Below, piece after piece: positions 14,521 to 25,591 of a stretch of 64,000 nucleotides of DNA. Origin of the DNA: Paramoeba atlantica (taxonomy: Eukaryota > Discosea); the NCBI GenBank assembly GCA_977017575.1, contig CDRNVI010000089.1:1-64000 (forward strand). Direction: 5' to 3'. The notes beneath the pieces were generated by a model. That model worked only from the letters and a program-made list of their open reading frames with translations, did not search any database and was not told where the DNA came from. The position numbers and the translations under genes were made by a program. Every line of letters starts with the position of its first letter. The first letter of the stretch is position 1.

Positions 14521-16242
14521 TTACATCCTAAACACACCAAAAGAACTTGGTTCTGTTATTGAACACTGTGTGGCCTGTAAAGAAAGACCAAGTACCTCGC
14601 GTGTTTGCAAAGGGTCGATTACACCATCATCCCAAAGTCTTGCACTACTGTAGTAACAACTACTCTCCGTTCTATATTTATTTTCGAGTTCGATTGCGCG
14701 CTTTTTTAGTGCCGATTTGTCTTCGACGTTTCTCCCGACCGAGGATAAAACATTGGAGGCCTGCACGCCACCCATAACGGACGTGCGAGCGGTAGGCCAC
14801 AAGAAGAGAAAACGAGGATCGAAAGCACGGCCACACATGCCATAATTTCCTGCTCCGTGAGAACCTCCTATTATAAGTGTAATTTTTGGCACCCTTGCGT
14901 TGGCAACAGCATGTACAAGTTTAGAGCCGTGCTTAGCGATACCAGCGTGCTCGTGCTCTGCTCCGACCATAAATCCAGTGATATTTTGAATGAAAAGAAG
15001 AGGTGTGTTGCGAAGTGCGCATAGTTGAACGAAATGGGTTGCTTTTAAGGAACTTTCGGAGAAAAGTACTCCATTATTAGCAATAATACCTATGGTATGA
15101 CCATAGAGTTCTCCAAAGCCACATACTACGTTTTCACCATAAAGCTTTTTAAATTCATCGAACCTACTGCCATCTAGTACCCTTGCGAGAACCGTCCTAA
15201 CATCGAATGATTTAGCTAAATGGGAACTCAATTCGGGCAGTACGCCATAAATTTCAGAGGCAGGATAGATTGGTGAATTAGAGGTAGATTTGTGAATTGA
15301 AAACGGTTGTTGAGTATGATCGGTTTTAGAAATTGATCCCACGGAGCAACGTGTGAGATAGCAGGCGTGAGCGTCACTTTCCGCCATGTGATCAGCGACT
15401 CCACTGCGTTGACAGTGGACTTCTGCACCTCCCAAATATTCGGCCGAAACTTTCTCTCCTGTGGCAGCCTGGACGAGCGGAGGACCTCCCAAAAATAGGG
15501 TGCTCTGTTCCCGAACCATGATGACTTCGTCCGACATGCAAGGAACATAGGCTCCACCAGCGGTGCAGGAGCCCATCACCGCTGCAATCTGAGGAATTCC
15601 CTTTGAAGAGAGTCTCGCTTGGTTATAAAAGATGCGGCCGAAATGCTGCTCATCGGGAAAAATTTCAGACTGCATATTCAAGTTCGCACCACCACTGTCA
15701 ACCAAATAAATGCAAGGGAGTCGATTCTGTAATGCAATCTTCTGGGCACGAAGATGCTTTTTTACAGTAATTGGATAGTACACACCCCCTTTAACTGTCG
15801 CGTCGTTTGCAACAATCATGCATTTCACGCCGCGTATGCTACCAATACCAGTAATAAGACCTCCACATGGACATAAATCAGGGGAATAGAGCTCGTGCCC
15901 GGCAAGCTGAGAAAACTCTAGAAAATCACTTGCGGGATCCAAAAGAAGGTTGATACGATCGCGAACAAAAAGCTTGCCACGAGATTGATGTAGGTTTCTG
16001 GACTTTATGCCACCTCCCTGTGAGGTTTCTGAAACTAATGTTTTTAATTTAGCTACGAGTTTGGTCATACGTGCAGTATTTTGAGAAAACTCTTCAGAAC
16101 GTGTATTCGCGCCACTTACAAGAATATTATTGAACCCGCCTTCAAGAATTGTTAGGCATCTTAAAGTCTGTATCACAAGCCGATGTGTTCCAAAGCTAAT
16201 CTTAGCAGAAGGAACGGCCTTTAAAGAAATTAGACGTTGCAT
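14521..16242 (-). CDS. MCCC2: 3-methylcrotonyl-CoA carboxylase beta subunit, mitochondrial
   Basis: Carboxyltransferase subunit of the biotin enzyme that converts 3-methylcrotonyl-CoA to 3-methylglutaconyl-CoA in leucine breakdown. 573 residues from an ATG; the family is usually about 535-565. The first 60 or so residues are basic and Ser/Leu-rich, fitting a mitochondrial presequence. The N-terminal crotonase-like half has [38 protein letters not shown] and [11 protein letters not shown], then [16 protein letters not shown]. The C-terminal half has [25 protein letters not shown] and [20 protein letters not shown]. It ends in the canonical FGVFRM. A single open frame with no intron. The partner alpha subunit is not in the window. 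Its 3-prime end borders a tandem repeat, but the gene itself looks intact. Confidence 0.96.
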   Translation of the reverse strand: MQRLISLKAVPSAKISFGTHRLVIQTLRCLTILEGGFNNILVSGANTRSEEFSQNTARMTKLVAKLKTLVSETSQGGGIKSRNLHQSRGKLFVRDRINLLLDPASDFLEFSQLAGHELYSPDLCPCGGLITGIGSIRGVKCMIVANDATVKGGVYYPITVKKHLRAQKIALQNRLPCIYLVDSGGANLNMQSEIFPDEQHFGRIFYNQARLSSKGIPQIAAVMGSCTAGGAYVPCMSDEVIMVREQSTLFLGGPPLVQAATGEKVSAEYLGGAEVHCQRSGVADHMAESDAHACYLTRCSVGSISKTDHTQQPFSIHKSTSNSPIYPASEIYGVLPELSSHLAKSFDVRTVLARVLDGSRFDEFKKLYGENVVCGFGELYGHTIGIIANNGVLFSESSLKATHFVQLCALRNTPLLFIQNITGFMVGAEHEHAGIAKHGSKLVHAVANARVPKITLIIGGSHGAGNYGMCGRAFDPRFLFLWPTARTSVMGGVQASNVLSSVGRNVEDKSALKKRAIELENKYRTESSCYYSSARLWDDGVIDPLQTREVLGLSLQATQCSITEPSSFGVFRM

Positions 16243-16329
16243 TTCACACAGTTCGCGTTATAGGTAAAGTTATAGGTAAAGCTTTCAAGACAAATAAAAT
16301 GTGCGATTTGAAATCAGTATTAAGGAACT

Positions 16330-16987
16330 ACTCCCCCCTCCATTAATTTCTATAAATATAAATTATAACAAAAAAACAAATTTATATTTATATTTATAGA
16401 AATTAATGAAGTGGGGTGTTCTCGTTGGTCGGTTACTTTGGTGGGTGGACGTAACATACTTTTGTGGGCCTCCCGGGTGCGGGATACTCTCAGGATTTCG
16501 CCATGGATGCAGGCGGACCGATTGAATCATTGAAAAGAAATCTATAAATAATGCAAAAAAAGATGCTGTACTGAGTATTAAAGCATACGTAGCATAATTT
16601 GTTTCGTGCAATCAATTTACTTTCAAGCTTGAAGTATAGCAAATAAAGAAAATGGTACCTAAAGAAAGAAAATGGTATACCTAAAGAGGATTTGCACGAC
16701 ACTAAGCAAAACCACAGAAAAACTTAGATACGACAAATATAAAACCGCTGCTGTGGACGAAAAGAATGTGCAGTGGTTATAATTTCAGAGTGCAAAAGGT
16801 TGATCAGCACTTTGCGGAGCGAAAGTTTCAGGAGCTTCGTCCTTGTCTTGATCCAAGATAGGCATAGTTCCGAAAAGAACTGTCGCAAAAGTTGACCTCC
16901 GAGCAAAAATATAAATTTTCACAAATCTATAAGTTTTTTCTAAAACAGTTCGGTAAGGCATTTATAGAAATTAATGAAGGGGGGAGT
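16330..16987. mobile_element. TIR element with CTCCCCCTCATTAATTT ends
   Basis: The left end ACTCCCCCCTCCATTAATTT (16,330) and right end reading AAATTAATGAAGGGGGGAGT (to 16,987) are inverted copies. A second internal copy facing the other way makes a palindrome at about 16,340-16,412. Related ends are found near 13,605, 34,372-34,396, 36,169-36,196 and 63,524-63,556. No coding sequence is convincing; this looks like a non-autonomous DNA element or two fused copies. Confidence 0.5.
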
Positions 16988-17308
16988 AAACGGCATTTCG
17001 GGACAACATACCCACCGATGTGTTATTCACCAGTAAAAGTCATAGAAGTGAAAAAACGCGATAAGTACAGTAAAGAAATAGAGTAGAGAAATACAGCAAA
17101 GAAAACAAACGAATAATGCTCTGTAAGGTTATGATTTACATGGGCCACCTCAAACAAGAAGTCGACATCACATGTTGTCTGTCTGAAAAACCAGGGGGGG
17201 GTATGCTATCGAACCTGGGTCACGATACCATACACCCACTGGCATGGTATCAGGTCACAGGTATGCTAAACTGGTCCCCCGTTTACCGGTGACGCATTTT
17301 ATAACAAT

Positions 17309-17790
17309 AACATTTACCGTGAAAACATTAATTAAGAATTCCACTAATTAAGGGAAAATGATTTAAAAAAAATCATTCCCTTTATTAGTGTTCCCTTATT
17401 TTATGTTCCATTAATTGTTTTGCGGGAATCAAGTTGAAAATAGCCCAAGATCATCAGATAGGTAGAGGGGGGGCACCCAATATCACACTTTTTTCGGTGC
17501 GATAATAAGTGAATTGTGTGATAACAAGTGAAATTTCGAGAAAGTGTGTTAATCAGTGGATAATTCACGTATTATCACATTTTGGTTGCATATTTCTATT
17601 TTTTAACCTAAACTCTGAAATATTGCTATGCACGCTCCGCAGGGTTTGGGGGTGCCTGGGCCATGGGTGGAAAAAATAATTATTAAATATTAATTGCCTG
17701 AAAATGCCAAAAATAGACGAAAAATAATTATTCCCTTAATTTGTGTTCCCTTAATTGGCGTTCCCTTATTTAATCTGTCTCTTAATTAAT
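17309..17790. mobile_element. Truncated TIR element (CCGTGAAAACATTAATTAAG end)
   Basis: Left part (TACCGTGAAAACATTAATTA at 17,318) and right part (GGTGCCTGGGCCATGGGTGG to CTCTTAATTAATT) match the element at 24,671-25,496. Its right terminus is replaced by an H hairpin at 17,791. Upstream, 17,200-17,285 carries GGTATGCTAAACTGGTCC-like sequence also seen near 41,790. No gene. Confidence 0.55.
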
Positions 17791-18722
17791 TAGGCTCTTC
17801 GTTAAACGCGGTGGTTGTTTTTAACTTAGAAGTCACTCATGCTGCGCGCTTCGCGTTGAAAACTACCGCCGCGTTTAACGAAGAGCCTAAAAAAGAAAAT
17901 TTAGCCTGGAAAACGGAAAGATTATGGCCAAAAATAGCCGAATTTCGGGTAAAAATGGGGTGATTTTCGCGTAGATTTGCTATCAGAGCACTAAATCCGA
18001 CATTTGCGCGTGGGAAATCACTCGCAGGCATGAATGAAAGCCTACCGAACGTATTGGGTAGAGAATGCGACTCCAACCATACCATTCTTTCGACACAAAA
18101 ATGCCCCTTTAGGTCCGAAAAATACTTTTTCACCTTTTTTAGTCAAACATGGGTCATTTTGAGGGGCGCACCACGGTTCGAAGAAGGGATACCTTGCGAA
18201 AACTACTGCGGAGAAAGCTAGTGTAGGTCCCAAACTATCAAAATACAATAGGGGAAACGATTTTGGAAAAATATTTTTTTTGCCATTTTTTTCGCCAAGT
18301 TGAAATTTTTTTCAAAATTTTTTTTCCGAAAAAATCCGAACTTGGCGGACCCGTCCTGCGGATACGCGGTGGAAAATGCGCGCCAAGACCCCGGCTACCC
18401 GTTCTGCGTTTTGTTTTCGAAAACTAATTTTTTCGAAAAAAATTGCTCGACCATGACCCCCCCCCTGGACCATGGACCCCCCCCATGGACCCCCCGAGTC
18501 GCAAATGTCGAATTTAGTGCTCTGCCAGCAAAAATACGCGAAAATCACCCCATTGTTACCCGAAATTCGGCTATTTTTGGCTATGATCTTTCCGTTTTCC
18601 AGGCTAAAGTTTCTTTTTTAGGCTCTTCGTTAAACGCGGTGGTAGTTTTCAACGCGAAGCGCGCAGCATGAGTGACTTCTAAGTTGAAAACAACCACCGC
18701 GTTTAACGAAGAGCCCAAAAAA
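17791..18722. mobile_element. Palindromic composite of two R1 ends with hairpins at both sides
   Basis: Hairpin copies lie at 17,791-17,894 and 18,614-18,722. Between them, 17,895 to about 18,495 is an R1 body in reverse orientation. From about 18,500 to 18,613 the right part of R1 appears again in forward orientation. The whole is thus a large imperfect palindrome, probably formed by one R1 copy joining another. No gene is apparent. Confidence 0.65.
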
Positions 18723-19100
18723 GAAATTAAATAAGTACTTTGACGGTAATTAATTACAGTGTAATATTTAATTACGGTATTATTTAATTACGCTTTTAAG
18801 GTTATTTTTGGCTAAAATTAATCTTAATTAAATTAACCGTAATATAATCCAGTCGTAAATTAATAACTTTTGAACACACACTTTGAGTAACGTTTAGGCG
18901 CCCAAGCCTATGGATTCGTCTGTGATCATTTTATAAAGGCATGTGCTTCGTATGAAAGTGAGGTCGATGGTGATAGACATGAAAAAAAGTATTTTTTTTC
19001 GGGGCCAAAAAAATATCTTAATTAAAAATAACCGTAATTAAAAATAACCGTAATATAATCCACTCGTATTTGAATACTTCACTGTACTTTAAAAATTAAT
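18723..19100. other. AT-rich spacer
   Basis: A/T-rich sequence with repeated TAATTACGGT and TTAATTAAAT words, including AACCGTAATATAATCCA twice (about 18,835 and 19,045). No gene and no clear element boundary. Confidence 0.4.
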
Positions 19101-20218
19101 TGAGGGAGATACTACTCCCTCGCTACCATAGGTTAATTCGCCGTGCCCGATTTGTGGCCCGATTTCATGCCCGATTTGTGGCCCGATTTCATGCCCGATT
19201 TCGTGCCCGGTGTCGTTTCAGGTGAGGTTTCGAAAAAAATGTTTACAAAAACGTATGAATCGAATTGAGTGACAAGATCACTAGTTTTTCAACAATTCCG
19301 ATGGGTACACCCTGCCCCCCCCCTCCCCACCAGGGTGATCATAGCAATTTTCGAAATTTTGAAGAAAAACTGAAAAATTATGGGTGAAAGTCAAAAAATA
19401 TATTTTTCCCAAATCAACTCCTATACCCTTTTTTGAGAGTTTGGGGCCATGGTAATGCACCTACAAAGTCCAACATTTACCTGGAAGTGTGTAACACGCA
19501 AGGCCTTAGAGGAAAGAGGAGGCGCAAGGCAAAAAGGCAGAAGGCGGAGCCTTCTGTCTTTTTTCCACGGCGACGACGATTTCCTCGCGTGGGAATCTGT
19601 AAGAGGTCCTAGGGCATAAGTATAGGAATATTGCCTAAGTATAGGAATATTGAGGGAGATACTACTCCATAGGTTAATTCGCCGTGCCCGATTTGTGGCC
19701 CGATTTCGTGCCCGATTTGTGGCCCGATTTCGTGCCCGATTTGTGGCCCGATTTCGTGCCCGGTGTCGTTTCAGGTGAGTTTTCGAAAAAAATGTTTACA
19801 AAGACGTATGAATCGATTTGAGTGACAAGACCACTAGTTTTTCAACAATTCCGATGGGTACCCCCTGCCCCCCCTCCACACCAGGGTGATCATAGCAATT
19901 TTCGAAATTTTGAAAAAAAAACTGAAAAATTATGGGTGAAAGTCAAAAAATATATTTTTCCCAAATCAGCTCCTAGACCGTTTTTTGAGAGTTTGGGGCC
20001 TGATATACCTGTATGCGCTTTGATTTCATTCGATATTTCTTCAGTCTGCCATGGTAATGCATCTACAAAGTTCAAAAGTTACCCGGAAGTGTGTGACACG
20101 CAAGGCCGAAGTGGAAGGAGGAGGCGCGAGGCAAAAAGGCAGAAGGCGGAGCTTTTTGTCTTTTTGCCGCGGCGACGACGACTTCCTCGCGTGGGAATCT
20201 GTAAGAGGTCCTAGGGAG
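19101..20218. repeat. Segmental tandem duplication, two copies of about 520-570 bp
   Basis: Copy 1 is about 19,101-19,618 and copy 2 about 19,651-20,218, in the same orientation, both running from TGAGGGAGATACTACTCC to GTAAGAGGTCCTAGGG. Each starts with a tandem of GTGCCCGATTTGTGGCCC units (about 26 bp). Each then has ACAAGA(T/C)CACTAGTTTTTC and an A/G-rich stretch containing AGGCAAAAAGGCAGAAGGCG. Copy 2 has an extra piece near 20,000-20,045. Differences are scattered, so the duplication is not brand new. No convincing protein. Confidence 0.7.
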
Positions 20219-20239
20219 CATGTTTTGATGGCTATGTGC

Positions 20240-20431
20240 AACCCAGGCTAAAGTGGACGATGGAGATACTAAAGGCACATTTTGCAAGCTACCACAAAAC
20301 TGGAACAGTATCTCCCGTTAAATTCTTGGGTCACATCAGAATGCTTAACAAACCGGGGGATACTGTTCCATTTTTGTGGTAGCTTGCCAAATGTGCCTTT
20401 AGTATCTCCATCGTCCACTTTAGCCTGGGTT
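20240..20431. mobile_element. Fold-back element, arms of about 73 bp
   Basis: The left arm begins AACCCAGGCTAAAGTGGACG and continues through GATACTAAAGGCAC. The right arm is its near-exact complement, ending AGCCTGGGTT. The unpaired centre is about 45 bases. It has the look of a fold-back or snap-back MITE; no coding capacity. Confidence 0.75.
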
Positions 20432-20613
20432 ACTTTGCTAATTTATGCTTTGTGAATAAAAACATAATTTTTGTTTCTGTGTGAGAAAATTTTCCCCTAA
20501 ATGTCGAACTTTCGAGGAAACTGGTGTTGTCTCCCACACCATTTCCTACTAGTCTGTATGGAAATTATCATGCCAGACCGTCGTCTGAGAAAAAATTAAT
20601 TATTAATATTTTA

Positions 20614-21221
20614 CCGTCCGATCCATAATTAAGGAATAACTTCAATTAGTGCAGGGGAGTTTAAGAGAATAATTACTGCACTAATTGAATGTGCACTAAT
20701 TAAAAGCGGAACTGTATCTCTTGGAAAACTAGAAAAAGGCAGAAAATAATTCGCACAAAATAATTCGGAAGATTAATGGTTAACAAATATCTGGTCAAAA
20801 AAGTAATTTGCGCACAAGGATTCTGAAGGTTAGCTGTTGGAGCATGGTCTTTCAAAGCATAGGCACTTCGTTCAGACATTTTCTTACCGTGCGTTTGATT
20901 CCAAATCTGCATGCTAGTCAAAACGGAACGACTCTCACAAAGTGCTTGGAATTCACGTGCTTCTTCATCACTCCACGTATTTCCCTTTGCTTTGCGCGAT
21001 GAGCGTTTAGACTCAAGTTCCTCCACAAGATCTGCCACATGCCGTGATACGCAAAAATTGTTTGAGGCAAGCGTCGACTGCGACGGGGCCATAGCAGGAA
21101 AAAGTAATAAAAAATGAAGAGTTTCTCCACAAAAAATAAAAAAATTAATTATCGCACTAATTAAATGTGCACTAATTAAATGTGCAATGATTTTTCACCG
21201 CAGTAATTATGGATCGGACGG
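20614..21221. mobile_element. TIR element with TA flanks carrying a SANT/Myb-like frame
   Basis: The ends CCGTCCGATCCATAATTA (20,614) and its complement (ending 21,221) are flanked by TA at 20,612-20,613 and 21,222-21,223. Subterminal AATTAGTGCA/TGCACTAATT repeats occur near both ends. A minus-strand frame at 20,700-21,092 lies inside. The size (608 bp) suggests a deletion derivative or a MITE that keeps one coding piece. Confidence 0.6.
20700..21092 (-). CDS. Possible SANT/Myb-like protein inside a TIR element
   Basis: 130-residue frame from ATG. Residues about 38-80 read NTWSDEEAREFQAL, then SERSAYALKDH, which resembles a SANT/Myb or trihelix-type DNA-binding helix bundle (Trp, then acidic pair, then basic recognition helix). 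The last 45 residues are hydrophobic and A/T-encoded, and look like non-coding read-through. Some DNA transposon families carry a Myb-like accessory protein, which would fit its position between TIRs. It may equally be a captured host exon. Family assignment is tentative. Confidence 0.35.
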   Translation of the reverse strand: MAPSQSTLASNNFCVSRHVADLVEELESKRSSRKAKGNTWSDEEAREFQALCESRSVLTSMQIWNQTHGKKMSERSAYALKDHAPTANLQNPCAQITFLTRYLLTINLPNYFVRIIFCLFLVFQEIQFRF

Positions 21222-21223
21222 TA

Positions 21224-21974
21224 ATTTATGGTATTCTTAATTAATGTTTTCACGGTATTTCCGCCCCCCGGGTTATTTTTTTACCGTATGCTTTAATTTC
21301 TATTTAGTTTCTAGTTATACTGTTTCGGAAATGAATTAGAACGCACTACGTCTCGTTTGAGTCAAATTAGTCAACAATACTTAACTTCTGGGCGCAACCC
21401 AAAATGGGGAAGTAAGGTCGGGACCTCTTCGTGGTCTTCCCTGGCACTGCTATCATACTGATGGTACTAACGCTGACATAAGAACATTCGTAAGCAGATA
21501 TTTTTGAAGTATGCACGAACTGTAACCCCCCCACTTAATAGTAGTAGTACGTCAACACGGCCCACCCAAGAGGTGTAAGCCGGCCCAAGAGCGGTCAATC
21601 GCTCTTGCAATGCGTCATCGCTCTCGATAGACATAAAAATTTAGGAGAAAAGCTTGCGGGAAAAGAAGAATGTACTATGTTACTATGTACTATGCTAGTA
21701 AAAAGGAAGAAGTTGATTCAGAGAAAGAAACAAAGGAAAATATAGCTAGAAGCGTATACCGAATCGGAAATTCCACATAAAAGTACTAAACAAATGTAAA
21801 CTTTTGCCAGTTTTTGTATTTCTTCCCACCGAAAATACAAACCGCGGTCTCGGTCGAAGTACCCGCAGCCACTCAACTACCGCGTTTAACGAAGACCCTA
21901 AAAAAGAAAGTTAATTTCCATACGTCATTTTTGTGTGTCATGCGCTGCCATATACTGCCGTTCGCTGTCAAACG
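21224..21974. other. Spacer with element ends and a SINE scrap
   Basis: At 21,236-21,258 lies a right end of the CCGTGAAAACATTAATTAAG family. At about 21,548-21,585 a 38-base match to the SINE at 33 kb occurs in reverse (GTACGTCAACACGG and AAGAGGTGTAAGCCGG). A half H hairpin is at about 21,880-21,905. No gene. Confidence 0.45.
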
Positions 21975-22238
21975 CTGCCAGCCACTGCGAGCCAAAACTG
22001 CATGGGCTCCATTATCATATCGGATCTGTGTAAACGTATAGTGAAGCATAAAAATAGGAGAGAAATCACTCAACGTCACTCGAGATGATTAAGTGGCCGC
22101 GTATATCAGAACTCATTATGCTAATTTCCTGAAAATCAACTAAAATTCAGGTCAAAACTCAAAAAAATGGTCGATACTAATAAATACAATACTTTTTGTG
22201 TCGACCATTTTTGTGAACAATACTTTTTGGCGGGAGTG
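21975..22238. mobile_element. CACCCCCGCC MITE, 5-prime truncated copy
   Basis: Shares the internal sequence ATCATATCGG...GTAAACGTATAGTGAAGC and AAGTGGCCGCGTATATCAGA with the copies at 22,521 and 36,486. It has the right end reading AATACTTTTTGGCGGGAGTG followed by TA. The left end is missing. Confidence 0.6.
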
Positions 22239-22520
22239 TATATTACTCATACCTTTGCGGGCCCGACGGGTCCGGACCCAGGTCCGGGACCCCACGGACC
22301 CACTTGGATGGTCAGCCTCGAGTTTCGATTTAAATCGCTGGTATTATAAAACTAACACAGTGAAGGTCATGTATTTACTTCACAGACAGTTCGCTCTGGT
22401 TGTTGCATACCTTCCGGGCTAAGAGGAGGGCAACGCGCCTGTAGTTTCATCTTACAAACGTGTAGCATTGGTACAATATTACGAACATTAAAAATCTTTT
22501 GATAATAACAACTTTGGATA

Positions 22521-22836
22521 CACCCCCGCCAAAAAGTATTGTAATTTATTAGTATCGACCACGAATATTTGGTCGATACTAATAAATACTATACTTTTTG
22601 TCGATTTCCACGAGTTGCTACTGGCTTCCAAACAGTTGGACTTTATCATATGGGATCCTTGTAAACGTATATCACGATCAAGTGGCCGCGTATATCAGAA
22701 CTCATTATGTAAAGTTCTGGAAAGTTCGAGAAAAAAACTAAAATTCTGGTCAAAACTCAAAAAAATGGTCGATACCAATAAATACAATACTTTTTGTGTC
22801 GGCCATTTTTGTGGACAATACTTTTTGGCGGGGGTG
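22521..22836. mobile_element. CACCCCCGCC MITE, full copy
   Basis: TIRs CACCCCCGCCAAAAAGTATT and AATACTTTTTGGCGGGGGTG, flanked by TA at 22,519-20 and 22,837-38. An inner palindrome built from GGTCGATACTAATAAATAC lies near the left end and recurs at the right end. About 316 bp, non-coding. TA targets and short TIRs fit the Tc1/mariner superfamily. Confidence 0.75.
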
Positions 22837-22973
22837 TACATCCAGCGCACCTACAATCTTACACAAGGGCAAACGTTTCGTCCTCTTTTCCTTTCCTATT
22901 CTCTCTCTCTCTCCCCGGCTCTCGCCAATGACCAGCTTCAAACGCGGCAGCCGGCTTCACAAGGATTCCAGTC

Positions 22974-24035
22974 ATGGGACAACCCCATCTACTTCGGCCC
23001 CTAGAGGACAATCTACCTCCTCTCTACGTCGAGAAAATAGCTCCCACGCCAATGACGGCGTCCCGGAGCTACACCATCTCCATCGAAGAGCTGAAGAGAG
23101 CCCGCCCGGACCTAGATGTCCGCCCTAAACAGTTGTTCTCACGGGAATGCGATTTTTGCGGTGCTCTTTTTTTCTGAGGAGAGGCGTGACATGCGCTACT
23201 GCGACAACTTCCTGAAACTCCGATCACAGAAGAGAAACGACTCTAATGGCCGTAACCCGGACGGAGAAACTACTTCCACCGGAACGTCATCCCGGGGGCG
23301 CGAACGACGCCCCTCTCGGACCGAGGGCAGGTCAGCCTCTCGGAGGCGCGAACGAAGCTCCTCTCGGGCTAGGCACCGGTCCGCTAGCAGGCACGACCAG
23401 CAGAAGGGAAATCCTTCACCCATCCTGAAGAAGTCTGCTCACATTACCTTCGCACCCCTCCCCCCACACAGAACTTCCCACCGCTCCTTCGCGAATGTTA
23501 TAGGCAAGTCGGCGGGGGGGGGCACCAACACAGGCGGGTCACTCCTACCGACCGCGACACTCCAGAAATCGATGAGGACCTTGACAAACTACCCACCACG
23601 TCTCAACAATCTAGGACCCTCGAAGAGGTGCGCCAAAGGCTCCTCCTTGACCCCATGAGTCTGCGCCGGGGGACAGAAGGTCCGAGCCGATGCCTGTTTG
23701 CTTGGAGGCTGGCGGCAGCCATGAGTCAAGAGCACGCCGTTACTTCCCTCGTGGAACAGAAGGCACGCACGAGAAGGGCACTAACTTTGGACTCACTCTG
23801 GGGCCTCTTCGAGGTTCAAAAAGCTATTGAGGAACGCTCTGCCCTCCGGGCACACGTGTGTGCCGAGTGCGGAGCCACACATCAACACCTCATAGGCCTG
23901 CAGGCCCACATCCTGAACGTGCATGCCCCGAAGCGCACGCGGAAAGCATCCTACGAACTTTTAAGAATTCATGCCCGGGGCGCCTACGCCCTCAAACGAG
24001 AACGCTGGTCGGAGTTCCTGAACCTCTTCAAATAA
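22974..24035 (+). pseudogene. Degraded GC-rich zinc-finger coding remnant, possible retroelement fossil
   Basis: This is a GC-rich island in AT-rich surroundings. Successive plus-strand frames give a Ser/Arg-rich middle part (SRGRERRPSRTEGRSASRR style) after a CDFCG motif. A C-terminal part has a classic C2H2 finger, CAECG...LQAHILNVH, near 23,858-23,935. It is broken in a few places and starts just beyond a MITE. Zinc-finger plus basic low-complexity proteins occur as first proteins of several retroelement lineages, and a reverse-transcriptase fossil lies 5 kb away. A decayed host gene is the alternative. Age looks moderate, since long open stretches persist. Sequence from 24,036 to 24,580 has no recognisable product. 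Confidence 0.45.
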
Positions 24036-24670
24036 TGTTTCTCCGTGGCAGCGCAATTCTCTACAGTAGGATTCCCCACTCTCGAAGGAAATTCTCCATG
24101 GTCTCATCCTGCTGTACCTCCACAGCACCATTTCCACACCCCTGCCTATTGCTATATAATTTCTTGCTATTCTATTGCTAACTCAATGGCAAATAAGCGA
24201 TTGAAGCGTGAAGGGAGCACTTTGGGAAGGAAATCAGGTAGAAGAGCAGACAGAGTGCAAGCAATCGCCGAGAAGTGCAACGGGAGCCTCCGCAAGAATG
24301 GAGGAGAATGTATTATCAGTAGAACAGAAGACTCATTGTCACGAAAGGCCTTGCATGCTCGTAGAACATTTTTAGGTCCACCATCCCTATTTCCAACTCC
24401 CTTTTGCGTTTCTGAAAAAAGGTTGCCTGTAACTGCATACGCTCGGTCAACCGCTACCTACGATGCTAGTCTAAGGATTTTTTTTTAAAAACGATAAATA
24501 ACCTACGCCTATTACCACCACCCGCTTATTACATTGATTACGTGACCCAGGTATACTTGTACACAATGGATTAAGAAAACAATTGCGGTGGACAACTACC
24601 GCTCTACCCTCGATTATTGAAAAAGAGTGAACAAAAACAGTGAAAATATAAAGAGGAACACAGTAATATA

Positions 24671-25496
24671 CCGTGGAAACATTAATTAAGAATTACACTA
24701 ATTAAGGGAATATGATTTTCCAAAAAAATTATTCCCTTAATTAGTGTTCCATTATTTAATGTTCCCTTAATTGTTTTATGAGAATCAAGTTGAAAATAGC
24801 CCAAGATCATCAGATAAGTACGATAAATAATTGTAAACTGTAAATTGTTGCAGTTTTATTTTTTAAACATATTTAGAGGTGAAACGTAGCTGTTGAATAT
24901 CAAAATTATTCTTTTTACAAAGCACAAAAAATATACAGTGCGCCCAGATAGTAAAGGTTTTAGTAGTTACCACCGATTTTGGGTAAATACTAAAAAAACC
25001 TGACTATTTGGGAAAACCGTTTTTTGGGACTTTACTAACTGGGCAATCAATTGTGTTTGAAGCACAGAGAAAAAAAGAAAACGCATAATCAAAAAACAAC
25101 TGGGCTGGAGTCTTGGACAACGCTTTCCAATGCAAGTTGTATGCAATTGTTTTTAGATGAAATGAAATCAATTTCTTTTAGACAAAAATCCTCGAAAAAG
25201 AGAAAAACTCTAAAAAAAGGTAACTACTAAAAAACACTTTACTATTTGGGATAACCCCTTTTTGGGACTTTACTAATTGGGCGCACTGTAAACTTCATTT
25301 CAAGAAAAATTCACTACTCAAAACAATATACATCCTGAGGGTTGGGGGTGCCTGGGCCATGGGCGGAAAAAATAATTATTAGTTATAAACTGCCTGAAAA
25401 TGCCAAAAATTGACGAAAAACAATTATTCCCTTAATTAGTGTTCCCTTAATTGATGTTCCCTTATTTAATGTGTCTCTTAATTAATGTTTCCACGG
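24671..25496. mobile_element. TIR element CCGTGGAAACATTAATTAAG, with a nested element
   Basis: The left end CCGTGGAAACATTAATTAAG (TA before it) and right end CTTAATTAATGTTTCCACGG (25,477-25,496) are complementary. Subterminal AATTAGTG and TTCCCTTAATT repeats are abundant. A second element (24,936-25,288) is inserted in it. The truncated relative is at 17,309-17,790, where the nested insert is absent. No coding sequence. Confidence 0.7.
24936..25288. mobile_element. Nested MITE with CAGTGCGCCCA ends and TA target duplication
   Basis: TIRs CAGTGCGCCCAGATAGTAAAG and CTTTACTAATTGGGCGCACTG form about 21 bp with two mismatches, flanked by TA at 24,934-35 and 25,289-90. Inside are GGGACTTTACTAA repeats. 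353 bp, non-coding. TA duplication and the CAGTG terminus fit a Tc1/mariner-type family. Confidence 0.8.
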
Positions 25497-25591
25497 CAAT
25501 AGAAGAAAAAATATAAAAGGGGGCTCCGGTGGTCCAAAAGTGAAAAAAATTGAAAAAAATGGGGGGTCCATGGGGGGGGCATACGTCGTGA

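Noticed and set aside
22796-23128. 110-codon frame at the start of the zinc-finger island
   Set aside because: Overlaps the MITE end and does not match the better coding frame; likely chance.
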